NCBI GenBank assembly: GCA_025964555.1
Contig: JAOPYQ010000009.1
Location: 124,001-188,000 of the forward strand
Reading direction: 5' to 3'
Origin: Thermoleophilia bacterium
GTDB lineage: Bacteria; Actinomycetota; Thermoleophilia; Gaiellales; SKUG01
Length of the DNA: 64,000 bases
Part shown: one piece after another, positions 1-8,868 of the stretch
Numbering within the stretch: position 1 is the stretch's first letter
Layout: every line of letters starts with the position of its first letter
Translations under genes and position numbers: made by a program
The notes under the pieces: model-generated
The model's database searches: none
Told to the model about the DNA's origin: nothing
The model's input: only the letters and a program-made list of their open reading frames with translations

Positions 1-2
1 AG

Positions 3-779
3 CTCGAGCCGCACGAGAAGCACGCCCTCGACCTGGTCGACGCGATCATCGGCGAGAAGTTCGTCGCCATGGGCACCTTCAAGAACAAGCTCAAGAAGAA
101 CCTGACGCTCTCGCGCAAGGTCGGGCGCATCGAGAAGAACTTCTACGAGTCGGTGGCGACGTTCATCAAGAAGCAGCAGTGGTACGAGCGCCCCGGCAGC
201 GCGTGGCTGCGGTGGCCGAGCGTGCTGGGGTGGCTGCTCGTGGTGCTCGCGATCGTGCTCGTCGCGTGGCAGGGCCTCGCATGGCGCCTGGATTCAGACC
301 CGCGCGTGGCCGGCATCGGCGGTGCGGTGCTGCTCACGTTCGCGATCTCGCTGGTCGTCGTGATCGTCATGTTCGTCACCGCGCGCAAGGTCGTCACGCG
401 CTTCAGCGGGGCCTCACGCGTGGAGGCGGCGAAGTGGACGGCGTATCGCGACTTCCTCGACAGCTACGGCGACATGGCCGACGAGGAGACCGCCTCGATC
501 GAGCTGTGGGAGCGCCACCTGGTGTACGCGATCGCGTTCGGGTGCGCCGACGACATCCTGCGTGCAGTGCGCCCCCAGGGCGTGAGCGAGGACATGTCGA
601 CGTCCGCGAGCTCGCTCGGGGCGATGAACATGGGGACGTTCCATGGGTTCTCGTCGGGGCTTGCTGCGCGCGCGCCGGAACCGTCGAGCTCCTCGGGGGG
701 TGGATCCTCGAGCTTCGGCGGTGGTGGCGGGGGCGGCGGCGGTGGCGGTGGCGGCGGTGGCGGCGGCGGGGCCTGGTAG
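3..779 (+). CDS. DUF2207-like membrane protein, C-terminal part, Gly-rich tail (5' truncated by window)
   Basis: Frame open to window start (LEPHEKHALDLVDAIIGEKF...); two TM segments; cytoplasmic region ending in a long poly-Gly run then AW-stop. Confidence 0.75.
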   Translation, partial: LEPHEKHALDLVDAIIGEKFVAMGTFKNKLKKNLTLSRKVGRIEKNFYESVATFIKKQQWYERPGSAWLRWPSVLGWLLVVLAIVLVAWQGLAWRLDSDPRVAGIGGAVLLTFAISLVVVIVMFVTARKVVTRFSGASRVEAAKWTAYRDFLDSYGDMADEETASIELWERHLVYAIAFGCADDILRAVRPQGVSEDMSTSASSLGAMNMGTFHGFSSGLAARAPEPSSSSGGGSSSFGGGGGGGGGGGGGGGGGGAW

Positions 780-832
780 GCATCCGAAAGTCGGTTCAAG
801 GTCCGGGCCGCTCGATCCGATTGCATCCGGAC

Positions 833-2305
833 ATGCGTTCCCCTCGTTCGGCCGGTGCGGCCTTCCTCCTTGTCCTGTCCCTCGCCTGTGCGTGCGCCGT
901 CGCGCTCGCGTTGCCGACCGCGTCGCTCGCGGCGGGGCGCATCACCGGTGGCGCCAAGGCGCCCGATGCGCAGTACCAGTCGCACCTGCGCTCGCTCGTG
1001 GCGCTCGTGAGCCTGGACGAGCCGTCGCAGTACGACGGGCAGTTCTGCGCGGGCACGCTGATCGACGAGCTGCACGTGCTCACCGCCGGGCACTGCCTGG
1101 TCGACGACGGTGACCTGCGCACGCGCATCTCCCCCACCTCCTTCGCGGTGCTCGCGGGCACACCGAACCTGAGCAAGACCTCGCTGCGCCGCTCCGAGCT
1201 CGTGCCCGTGCAGTCGATGTTCATCAATCCGAACTTCAACGTGCGCACGATGCGCTGGGACGTCGCGGTGCTGCGCCTCACGCGCCCGATCACGAACGTG
1301 CCGGTCGCGCCGCTGCTGAGCCCCGAGGAAGCTGCGGCGCTGGGGCTCGGCACGTCGACGTTCAACGGGCTCGTCGCGGGCTGGGGCGACACCGATCCCG
1401 ACTTCGACGACTGCTGCTTCCCCTTCACGCTCCAGTCGGTGGCGGTGCCGCTGCACCCCGACAGCGAGTGCACGGGCAACCTGGCCGCGGCGCCGTACCT
1501 GTCGTTCTCGGGCGAGTTCCAGCTGTGCGCCGGGCGCCTCGGGCGCGGCACGACCTTCGGCGCGGACGCGTGCCAGGGCGACAGCGGCGGGCCGCTCTAC
1601 GTGGATGCTGCGGGCGGGCCGCGCCTGGCGGGCGTGACGAGCTTCGGGGTCGGATGCGGACAGCGCTTCTACGGCGTCTATGCACGGGCGACGACGATCA
1701 TGCCGTGGCTGGCATCGATTCCGGGCGCGACGCCCGGTGATGCGCGCGAGGCGATCAACGGCCCCGGCGACCTCGCCGCCCCGGCAGCCGTGGCGAGCCG
1801 CCCGGTGAGCTTCGACAAGGTCGAGCTGACGATCACCCCCGCGACCACCGGCGCAGCCGCAAGCGGCTACACGATGTGGGCGCGCGTGGGCGCGCCAGCC
1901 GTCGCCGAGGACATCTTCCTGGGCAAGACCACCTCGCTCACCGCGCGCGTGACGGTGCCGCCGATCAACGTCGCGCATCCGTACGATGTACTCGTGCGGC
2001 CGGTCGGCGATTCCGGTGAGGGTCCCACCGCGCGGGTGAAGGCGCTGCCGGTGCTCGATCAGGTCAAGCCGACCGTCCCGGGCGGGCTGCGCGTGGCGAA
2101 CAAGCGTGCGACGTGGCGCGCGTCGATCGATCGCCAGAGCCTCATCCACCAGTACCAGGTGCAGGTGTTCGTCGGCGGCTCCTGGCGCGCCCCCAAGGTC
2201 GTGAAGGCGCGCACGTTCGCGATCGGATCCGCCTCGAAGGTGCGCGTGCGGTCGATGGACTGGGCCGACAACGTCAGCGCCTGGAGTGCCCCCGTCAGCG
2301 CCTGA
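833..2305 (+). CDS. secreted trypsin-like serine protease (S1)
   Basis: Signal peptide; RITGGAKAPDAQY, LTAGHC, DVAVLRL, CQGDSGGPL motifs. Confidence 0.92.
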   Translation: MRSPRSAGAAFLLVLSLACACAVALALPTASLAAGRITGGAKAPDAQYQSHLRSLVALVSLDEPSQYDGQFCAGTLIDELHVLTAGHCLVDDGDLRTRISPTSFAVLAGTPNLSKTSLRRSELVPVQSMFINPNFNVRTMRWDVAVLRLTRPITNVPVAPLLSPEEAAALGLGTSTFNGLVAGWGDTDPDFDDCCFPFTLQSVAVPLHPDSECTGNLAAAPYLSFSGEFQLCAGRLGRGTTFGADACQGDSGGPLYVDAAGGPRLAGVTSFGVGCGQRFYGVYARATTIMPWLASIPGATPGDAREAINGPGDLAAPAAVASRPVSFDKVELTITPATTGAAASGYTMWARVGAPAVAEDIFLGKTTSLTARVTVPPINVAHPYDVLVRPVGDSGEGPTARVKALPVLDQVKPTVPGGLRVANKRATWRASIDRQSLIHQYQVQVFVGGSWRAPKVVKARTFAIGSASKVRVRSMDWADNVSAWSAPVSA

Positions 2306-2395
2306 CCGCGCACCGGCGCCCGATCGCTCGAAAACGGCCACACAAGGGCCGCTGCATGCCGCTTCTCGAACGGCTCGATGCGTCGTACAACGGAT

Positions 2396-2473
2396 GTGTC
2401 GAGCCATCGATGGGCTGCACCGCCGAACGCGCAGCCAGGGCTCGACACACCGCACACGATTCGCCCCGTGTGC
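2396..2473 (+). promoter_or_regulatory. structured 5' leader of M23 peptidase gene
   Basis: 10-bp arms GTGTCGAGCC(2396-2405)/GGCTCGACAC(2439-2448) enclosing GGCTGC/GCAGCC, then GCACACG/CGTGTGC hairpin just before a GGAGGGGGAG RBS. Confidence 0.5.
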
Positions 2474-2491
2474 CGGAGGGGGAGCCGAAGT

Positions 2492-3358
2492 ATGTGCAAC
2501 ATCGCGCCCGCTGGCGTTGCGCCAGCAGCCACGCCCGTCAGTGCCGGAGGACCCACGGGGTCTGCTCCGCTCTCGACCGATGGCGTCACGCCCGTTCCGT
2601 CGATCCTGCAGCCCGCCCCCACAGATGTCGGTGGCGTGAGCGGCGGCGGACCGACCGGCACTCCTGAGATCCAGGCCGCGCTCGAAGCTGTCCACGGCGC
2701 GATCGGCACGCTCAACGGCGCGCTCCAGGCCATCCAGGGTGGCGGCGCGGTCGGAACGCCGCCCGTCACCGGTGGCGGCGCAGGTGGCTGCGGCTGCGGC
2801 CAGGTCACGCAGGGTCCCGCCCAGCTCGGTGCGAACGCGGCGCCCGACGCGCCCGAGGCGGCGAAGCCCGACAAGGTCGAGAAGCCCGTCGAGGCGGCGA
2901 AGCCGGATGCGCCGAAGCCCGCCGCTGCCACCGGCCCGGGCCAGGCTCCTGCCGGCTTCAAGATCAAGGACCCGCTGCCGGGCGCGAAGCTCACGTCGCA
3001 CTACGGCGAGGTGGCATCGATTCGTGGCGGTCGCCCGCACACGGGCATGGACCTGGCCAAGCCGGCGGGCACGCCGATCCTCTCGGCGGCGCCGGGCAAG
3101 ATCCTCAAGGTCGGCTTCGAGGGCAGCGGCCTGGGCAACTACGTGTACGTCGACCACGGCAACGGCTGGGTCACGCGCTATGGCCACATGGTCGAGAAGT
3201 CGCCGCTCAAGGAAGGCGACGTCGTCGACGCCGGCACGCCGATCGGCAAGGTCGGCTCGACCGGCAACTCCACCGGTCCGCACCTGCACTTCATGGTCGT
3301 CAAGAACGGCGAGGTCGTGAATCCCGAGCCGTTCTTCAAGGGCGAGAAGACCTTCTAG
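2492..3358 (+). CDS. M23 (LytM) family metallopeptidase
   Basis: C-terminal TSHYGEV..GRPHTGMDLAKPAGTPI...VDHGNGWVTRYGHM...STGPHLHFMV; strong RBS before ATG 2492. Confidence 0.92.
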   Translation: MCNIAPAGVAPAATPVSAGGPTGSAPLSTDGVTPVPSILQPAPTDVGGVSGGGPTGTPEIQAALEAVHGAIGTLNGALQAIQGGGAVGTPPVTGGGAGGCGCGQVTQGPAQLGANAAPDAPEAAKPDKVEKPVEAAKPDAPKPAAATGPGQAPAGFKIKDPLPGAKLTSHYGEVASIRGGRPHTGMDLAKPAGTPILSAAPGKILKVGFEGSGLGNYVYVDHGNGWVTRYGHMVEKSPLKEGDVVDAGTPIGKVGSTGNSTGPHLHFMVVKNGEVVNPEPFFKGEKTF

Positions 3359-6300
3359 GAAGCGACGACCGTCGCGGCGTCAGCTGCGGGCTCGATCCCG
3401 AAGCGCGGGATCGGGTGCAGCTGCACGCGACCCGGCTCGATCGTGTCCTCGGCCAACTTGGCGAGGTGCGCGTGGTGGGTCAGGAACACGATCTGGAAGT
3501 GCTCCGAGACCTCGGCGAGCAGCTGGAAGGTCGCGGTCGCGCGTTCGTCGTCGAAGCTCGGCAGCACGTCGTCGAGGATGAGCGGCATCGATTCGCCGCG
3601 TCCTGAGCTCTCGACGAGCGTTGCGAGGCGTAGCGCGAGGTAGAGCTGGTCGACGGTTCCTTCGCTCAGCCCGTCGAGTGTCACGAGCTCGGGCTCGTCG
3701 TCGGCTGCGTCGCGGCGCGCGCGTTCGAGCTGCACCTGTGGACGGTCGTCGTCGCCGATGCCGATCACCATGCGCGTCCATGCGCCGCACGTGAGCTGCG
3801 CGAGGTAGCGGCTCGTGCGTTCCACGACCGGGCCCATGTCGCGACGCGCGTGCTCGTCGAGCATCGTCTGGAGCATGCGCTCCTGCAGCGCGAGTTGGCG
3901 GTACTCGGGCACGAGCTGATCCAGGCGTGCGCGGGCGTCGCGGATCCGGGCGACGGCATCTGCCTGCGTGTCGCCTTCCTCGAGTGCGCCCACCTGCTTC
4001 TGCGTCGCGTCGCGCGCCTCCTTGGCCTGTGCGTACTCCACGCCGAGGCGGTCGACGGTCTCGCGGGCTGTGTCGAGCAGCGCGCGCAGCTCGGCCTCGG
4101 ATCGCTCCCCGAGCAGCTCGACGAGGTCCTCCACCGGCATTCGCGTCTCGCGCACCAGGTCATGGTCGAGCTGCTGAAGCTGTCGACGCAGCGCCTCGCT
4201 CCGGCTCCACGTCGCGTCGACCTCGCCGAGCGCCGCGCGATCCGCGACACCCGCACGCTCGAGCAGCGCGTCGAGCGTTGCGCGAGATCCGGCGTGCGTG
4301 GCGCGTGCCTGCTCCGCTGCCTCGTCGAGCTTCGCAAGCGTGGCCGTGGCCTCGGCATGCACCTTCTGGTCCGAGATCGCGTCCTGCACACGTGCCCGCA
4401 GCTGCTCGACCGCGACGCTCGGCGTCGCATCGCGCGCCGTGCCCGCCTGGTCGCCAAGCGTGTCGATGAGCGCGCGAACGTCCGCTTCGAAGCCGTCGAC
4501 CAGGTCCGCAGCCGCTGCCTCGAGCCTCGCGGCCTGAGCAGCTGCGGTGACGGCGTCCTGGAGCGCGTCCAACGCGTCGAGATGCGCACGCGCTGCGGCG
4601 GGGGTGGTCGTCGCATCGAGCCCGATGGCTTCGAGCGCCGTGCTCCACACGACTTGATGCGCAGCGTGCGCGGCTTCGGCTGCCTCCACGTTGCGCTGTT
4701 GTTCGGCGACTGCGCGCTCGGCGGCCTGCAGCTCGCCCTGCGCCTTGGCGGCGCCCTGCTGGTCCTGCTGCAGCTGGCGCCGGCGCGTCAGCGCGCGATG
4801 CAGCAGCGTATCGAGCGATTCGGTCGGCGCGGAATCCTCATCGAGGATCACGCCGAGTGCGATGCGCAGGTCGCGACACGCGCTTCCCATGTTCGTGCGA
4901 CGCGCCGTGATCGCGCCATCGCTCGCGCGCAGCGTGTCCGCAGCTGCACGAATCGCTGTGATCTCCCCCAGCGCGGCGTGCATCGTCTCGACCGAAGCGA
5001 CCTGCAGCCCGGTCGGAGCCCAGAGTGCCTGCCACTGATCCATCAGCGCCGTGCGCTCCACGGCGAGGTGCTCGAGCGTCGCGCGAGCATCCGTCGCGCG
5101 CGCCGCGTCGGCGTCGATTCGTCGCTGCAGTTCGCGCGCCTGGCCAGCTCGCACGCCGTCGTCGGCAAGCTGGTCGGCGTACTCGTCCACGATGCGCACG
5201 GAGGTCTCGTAGGTGCCGATCGCGTCGACAGCGTCGGCGGGCATCGCCTCGCCGAGCACGACCTGGCGCAGCGGCACGAATGCCTCGTCGCGGCTCGCGC
5301 GCAGCGCCTCGAGTTCAGCAGGCGTCGGCATCGTCCCTGACGCCGCCAGCTCCTCCAGCTCGGCCGTCGCCTGCGCGGCATGACGCTCCGCGAGCGCGAG
5401 CTGCTCCTCCGCCGCGGTCGAGCGCTCGTCGAGGTCCGCGAATGCCGTCTCGAGGTCTGCGCGCTCGCGTTCACCGGGCAGCGCCAGCTCGCACACTGCA
5501 TCAACGGTGAGCTTCGCGCCAAGGCGTCGCGCGCGCTGCTCGAGCGCGTCGCGTTCACCCTGCAGTCGTGTCTGGTCAGCTTCCAGCGCGGCGCAGTCGA
5601 TCTTCGATGCGACCTCGATCGCCGCATCCAGTGCATCCCCGTCGATGTCACTGACGCCGGCCGACGCGGCCGCGCCGTTCGCCGCCTCGCGCGCCACGCG
5701 TGCTGCCTCAAGCGCGCTGCGCGCCGCCTCGACGTCCGCGACGAGCGCGTCCAGCGTCTCGATCGCGTCCGCAAGCTGCGTGCGTGCTGCGGCGCCTACT
5801 ACTGCGCTCGATGGCTCGGTCGAGTCGTCGCATCCGGGCTGCACGGCTTCGAGCGCCGCCCGCGCTCCGTCGCGCGTGCGGCGCGCTTCAACCTTGAGCT
5901 CCGGCAGTTGCTCACTGGCTTGTGCGACTCCCGCGAAGCGCTGGTACAGGTGGTCGAGCGCTCCGGCCGCGGCGATCAGCGTGTCATCGACGACGAGCTG
6001 GTCGAGCCGCGTCGCGAGCTGGTCGCGTTGCGTCGTGATCGTTGCGAGCTGCGCGTCGAGCTCACCGAGCGCGCGCAGCGTGGTCGCCAGCTGCTCGTGC
6101 TCGACCGCGCCCCACGCCGCGGGCACGCCTCCCTCTGCTGCGAGCTGCTGCACGAGCGATCCACGCTGCGCGAGCTGCGCGGCTGCCCCGAGCGCGCGTT
6201 CGAGCTGGTCACGCTCCTGCTCCGTGCGGTGGCGCGCGGCGTTGAGCTCCTCCACCTTCGCGTCGAGCATTCGGTGCTCGGCGACCAGGTCGTCGTAGCC

Positions 6301-6933
6301 TGCGGCGGCGCGCTTCGCCTTGCCCAGCTCCGCAGTCGCGTCCTTGAGCTCCTTGACCGCCTGGTGCAGCTCGCCCGCGCTGCCGGCATCCGACAGCAGC
6401 GCGCGCCTCGCGACGCGCAGCTCCTCGAGCACGCGGTGCACGCTCGCGGTTCCGGTCGCGGCCGCGAACAGGCTCTCGTCCGTCGCCGCGTTCTCCAGCA
6501 GTGCCTTCGCGCCGCGTCGCATCGAGTCCTGGTCGAGGCCGTGCTTGGCGTCCCACACCGCGCGCGGCACACCGGCGAGCGTGCGCGCCAGGCGCTGGTC
6601 GAGCTGCTCGTCGGCGGCGCCGGTCGTGAAGTCGTGGACGCTCGCCTTGGTGGAGCGCGATCGCTCGAACGCGAGCGTCTCGCCGCTGTCGAGCACCAGC
6701 TCCATCGCGGTGCGGATCTGCCCGGTCTTGAAGCGGAAGTCGTACTTGGGCTCGGCCGATCGTCCCTGCGGCATGCCGTGCAGGGTGTAGCGGATCGCAT
6801 CGAGCGTGGTGGTCTTGCCGGCCTCGTTCGGTCCGTACACGATGTGCACGCCCGCGCCCGACCCGTCGCCGAACGCGAGCTGCGTGTCCTCGAAGTGGCC
6901 GAACTTGCGAAGTTCCAGGTTGGCGATCCTCAT
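3355..6933 (-). CDS. YhaN/SbcC-like AAA ATPase with long coiled coil
   Basis: N-term MRIANLELRKFGHFEDTQLAF..YGPNEAGKTTTLDAIRYTLHG; long coiled coil; C-term LSEGTVDQLYLALRLATL...LILDDVLPSFD. Confidence 0.9.
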   Translation of the reverse strand: MRIANLELRKFGHFEDTQLAFGDGSGAGVHIVYGPNEAGKTTTLDAIRYTLHGMPQGRSAEPKYDFRFKTGQIRTAMELVLDSGETLAFERSRSTKASVHDFTTGAADEQLDQRLARTLAGVPRAVWDAKHGLDQDSMRRGAKALLENAATDESLFAAATGTASVHRVLEELRVARRALLSDAGSAGELHQAVKELKDATAELGKAKRAAAGYDDLVAEHRMLDAKVEELNAARHRTEQERDQLERALGAAAQLAQRGSLVQQLAAEGGVPAAWGAVEHEQLATTLRALGELDAQLATITTQRDQLATRLDQLVVDDTLIAAAGALDHLYQRFAGVAQASEQLPELKVEARRTRDGARAALEAVQPGCDDSTEPSSAVVGAAARTQLADAIETLDALVADVEAARSALEAARVAREAANGAAASAGVSDIDGDALDAAIEVASKIDCAALEADQTRLQGERDALEQRARRLGAKLTVDAVCELALPGERERADLETAFADLDERSTAAEEQLALAERHAAQATAELEELAASGTMPTPAELEALRASRDEAFVPLRQVVLGEAMPADAVDAIGTYETSVRIVDEYADQLADDGVRAGQARELQRRIDADAARATDARATLEHLAVERTALMDQWQALWAPTGLQVASVETMHAALGEITAIRAAADTLRASDGAITARRTNMGSACRDLRIALGVILDEDSAPTESLDTLLHRALTRRRQLQQDQQGAAKAQGELQAAERAVAEQQRNVEAAEAAHAAHQVVWSTALEAIGLDATTTPAAARAHLDALDALQDAVTAAAQAARLEAAAADLVDGFEADVRALIDTLGDQAGTARDATPSVAVEQLRARVQDAISDQKVHAEATATLAKLDEAAEQARATHAGSRATLDALLERAGVADRAALGEVDATWSRSEALRRQLQQLDHDLVRETRMPVEDLVELLGERSEAELRALLDTARETVDRLGVEYAQAKEARDATQKQVGALEEGDTQADAVARIRDARARLDQLVPEYRQLALQERMLQTMLDEHARRDMGPVVERTSRYLAQLTCGAWTRMVIGIGDDDRPQVQLERARRDAADDEPELVTLDGLSEGTVDQLYLALRLATLVESSGRGESMPLILDDVLPSFDDERATATFQLLAEVSEHFQIVFLTHHAHLAKLAEDTIEPGRVQLHPIPRFGIEPAADAATVVAS

Positions 6934-8198
6934 CGGACCACCTCCGCGTCCTGCGCGTGCGCAACGAGCAGTCGGCCCACCAGCGACTCGCGCGCCTGCG
7001 CGAGCTCCTCAGCCGACAGCGCCGGCATCAGCTCCGCGCCACCGGCCGCGACCTGTAGCTGCCCGAGCTTCTTGTCGAGCGCCGCGAACGCATCCGCATC
7101 CAGCGGCGTCGGCTCCGGATCGGCATCCAGCAGCTCACGCGCCGCCGCCCCGACGAAGTCCTCGCGCGCGAGCAGCTCCTCGCGATCGGGCAGGCGCGGG
7201 CTGGTGCGCAGCTTGATGCGCTCCAGGTAGAGGCCTTCCGGTGAGATCTCAAGCGCTGCGGTGTTGAGCGCGTCGCGCCAGCGCGCCGGGTCGGCGTCCA
7301 GCGCATCGTGTGCGACCCCGCGACCGACCAGCTCCACGCGCACCAGATGCACCAGGTCCGCGCCGCGCGCGACGATCGTCGCCAGCTGCTCGCCCACGCG
7401 CTCGATCAGGTCCTCGACGGGCTCGTCGGCTTCCAGCTCGACGCGCAGGCGGCTCCAGCGCACCTCGTCGAGGTCCACGTGCTCGGGCGTTCCGAGCACC
7501 TGGCCGTCGCCGAACTCGACCACGGTCACGCCGCGCGCGCCGGTCTCGCCCACGTCGCGCCCCTGAGTGTTGCCCGGGTGGATGATCCACGGCTGCTCGC
7601 TGTGCACCTGGCGCTTGTGCACGTGTCCGAGCGCCCAGTACTGGTAGCCGCGCGCGGCGAGGTCGGCGACCGTGCACGGCGCGTACGGCGAGTGGCCCGG
7701 CGCGCCCGCGAGCGACGTGTGCAGCAGCCCGACGTTGAGCGCGCCATCGACGGCGTCTGCGTAGTCGAGCACGATGTTCTCGAGCACGCGCGGGGTGTCG
7801 AAGCCGCGGCCGTGGATGGCGATGCCGAGCTCGTCGAAGCGTACGGTGCCGGCGCGATCGGTGGGCAGCTGCTCGAGCCCGTCGATGGCGGGCAGGCGGC
7901 GAAGCATCCGAGAATCCGCGTCGTGGTTGCCTCGGATGGTGACGACCTTCGTGCCGGCGCGGCAGATGCGCTCGAGCACCTGCGCGGCCTCGCGCATGGT
8001 CGCGAGGTCGGCGTCGCCGTCGAACAGGTCGCCGGCGATCACGAGCACGTCGGCGGCGCGGTCGGCGCACAGCTCGGCGAGGCGCTCGAACGCACGCATC
8101 GGCGCCTGCCGGATGCGTCGAGCCGGGAGCTGGTCGTTATGGTCGAGCCCGCCGAGCGGGCTGCCGAGGTGTAGGTCTGCTGCGTGGATGAGGATCAT
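6930..8198 (-). CDS. metallophosphoesterase family exonuclease (YhaM/SbcD-like)
   Basis: MILIHAADLHLGSPL, VIAGDLFDGDAD, TIRGNHD, LGHVHKRQ; ATGA overlap with the downstream ATPase. Confidence 0.9.
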   Translation of the reverse strand: MILIHAADLHLGSPLGGLDHNDQLPARRIRQAPMRAFERLAELCADRAADVLVIAGDLFDGDADLATMREAAQVLERICRAGTKVVTIRGNHDADSRMLRRLPAIDGLEQLPTDRAGTVRFDELGIAIHGRGFDTPRVLENIVLDYADAVDGALNVGLLHTSLAGAPGHSPYAPCTVADLAARGYQYWALGHVHKRQVHSEQPWIIHPGNTQGRDVGETGARGVTVVEFGDGQVLGTPEHVDLDEVRWSRLRVELEADEPVEDLIERVGEQLATIVARGADLVHLVRVELVGRGVAHDALDADPARWRDALNTAALEISPEGLYLERIKLRTSPRLPDREELLAREDFVGAAARELLDADPEPTPLDADAFAALDKKLGQLQVAAGGAELMPALSAEELAQARESLVGRLLVAHAQDAEVVR

Positions 8199-8316
8199 GT
8201 CTGGCACATCCGAGCCCGCGCGCGAAAGCGTTCGAGATCCGTTGTCGAGTAGCGGATTGACACCCACGATGCCGGAACCGTCGGACGCAGCCGATGCGGG
8301 CCCTAGAGTCCCGCAG

Positions 8317-8703
8317 ATGGACACGCCTCCCGAACGCGACATCCCGACGCTCACCCCATGGATCGCCCTGGTGGCGGTCGGCGCGTCACTGCTGGTGATC
8401 GCGCTGGCGCCCGGCCTTCCGAAGCTGCCGATGTTCGCAGTCGGGATCGCACTCAACGGCGCGGGGATGTTCGGCATCGCGCGCATTGCGGCGGGTGGGC
8501 TCGAGCCGGCCGCGGAGCCCTCAGTGTTCGCCCGCGCGCTGCGCACGTGGATCATCATCTTCGCCGTCGGCGTCGCACTGTTCGCGGTGGGTCTCGTCGT
8601 GCTCGACGAGACCGCAGTGCTTGCGGCGGCTGGTATTGCGCTCGTGCTCGCCGGCGCCCTCGGTGCGCTCGCGACCGCGCTGCGTCACCGCCGCCGTACG
8701 TGA
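8317..8703 (+). CDS. small membrane protein, four predicted TM segments
   Basis: 128 aa, hydrophobic segments WIALVAVGASLLVIALA, MFAVGIALNGAGMFGIA, WIIIFAVGVALFAVGLVVL, AAGIALVLAGALGALATAL. Confidence 0.65.
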   Translation: MDTPPERDIPTLTPWIALVAVGASLLVIALAPGLPKLPMFAVGIALNGAGMFGIARIAAGGLEPAAEPSVFARALRTWIIIFAVGVALFAVGLVVLDETAVLAAAGIALVLAGALGALATALRHRRRT

Positions 8704-8710
8704 CGGCGGC
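8690..8710. terminator. convergent terminator hairpin
   Basis: GCCGCCGT-ACGTG-ACGGCGGC between convergent genes. Confidence 0.5.
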
Positions 8711-8715
8711 GCCTG

Positions 8716-8868
8716 TCAGTTGAACAGACGAATGAGCACGTTGATGAGGATGGTGCCGCCGATCGACAGGATCAGCGAGAGCATCAGGCAGCCCGTCATC
8801 ATCCGGACCTGGACCTTCGCATCCTCGGGGCCATTGCTGCGGTGTTCGGAGTCGGGTTCGCGCGTCAT
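8716..8868 (-). CDS. 50-aa single-TM microprotein, coupled to rmuC
   Basis: MTREPDSEHRSNGPEDAKVQVRMMTGCLMLSLILSIGGTILINVLIRLFN*; start overlaps upstream stop (ATGA at 8865-8868); below the ORF-track length cut. Confidence 0.6.
   Translation of the reverse strand: MTREPDSEHRSNGPEDAKVQVRMMTGCLMLSLILSIGGTILINVLIRLFN

Noticed and set aside
2306-2491. ydaO/c-di-AMP riboswitch upstream of the M23 gene
   Set aside because: The conserved ydaO motif elements could not be matched by eye; reported only as an unassigned structured leader.
464-3289. 941-aa minus-strand ORF
   Set aside because: Antisense to the trypsin-like and M23 genes; Arg/Ala-rich composition typical of the shadow frame in high-GC DNA.
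3850-7230. Long plus-strand ORFs opposite the YhaN gene (3850-5340, 5380-7230)
   Set aside because: Shadow frames of a clearly homologous ATPase; compositionally biased with no recognisable domain.
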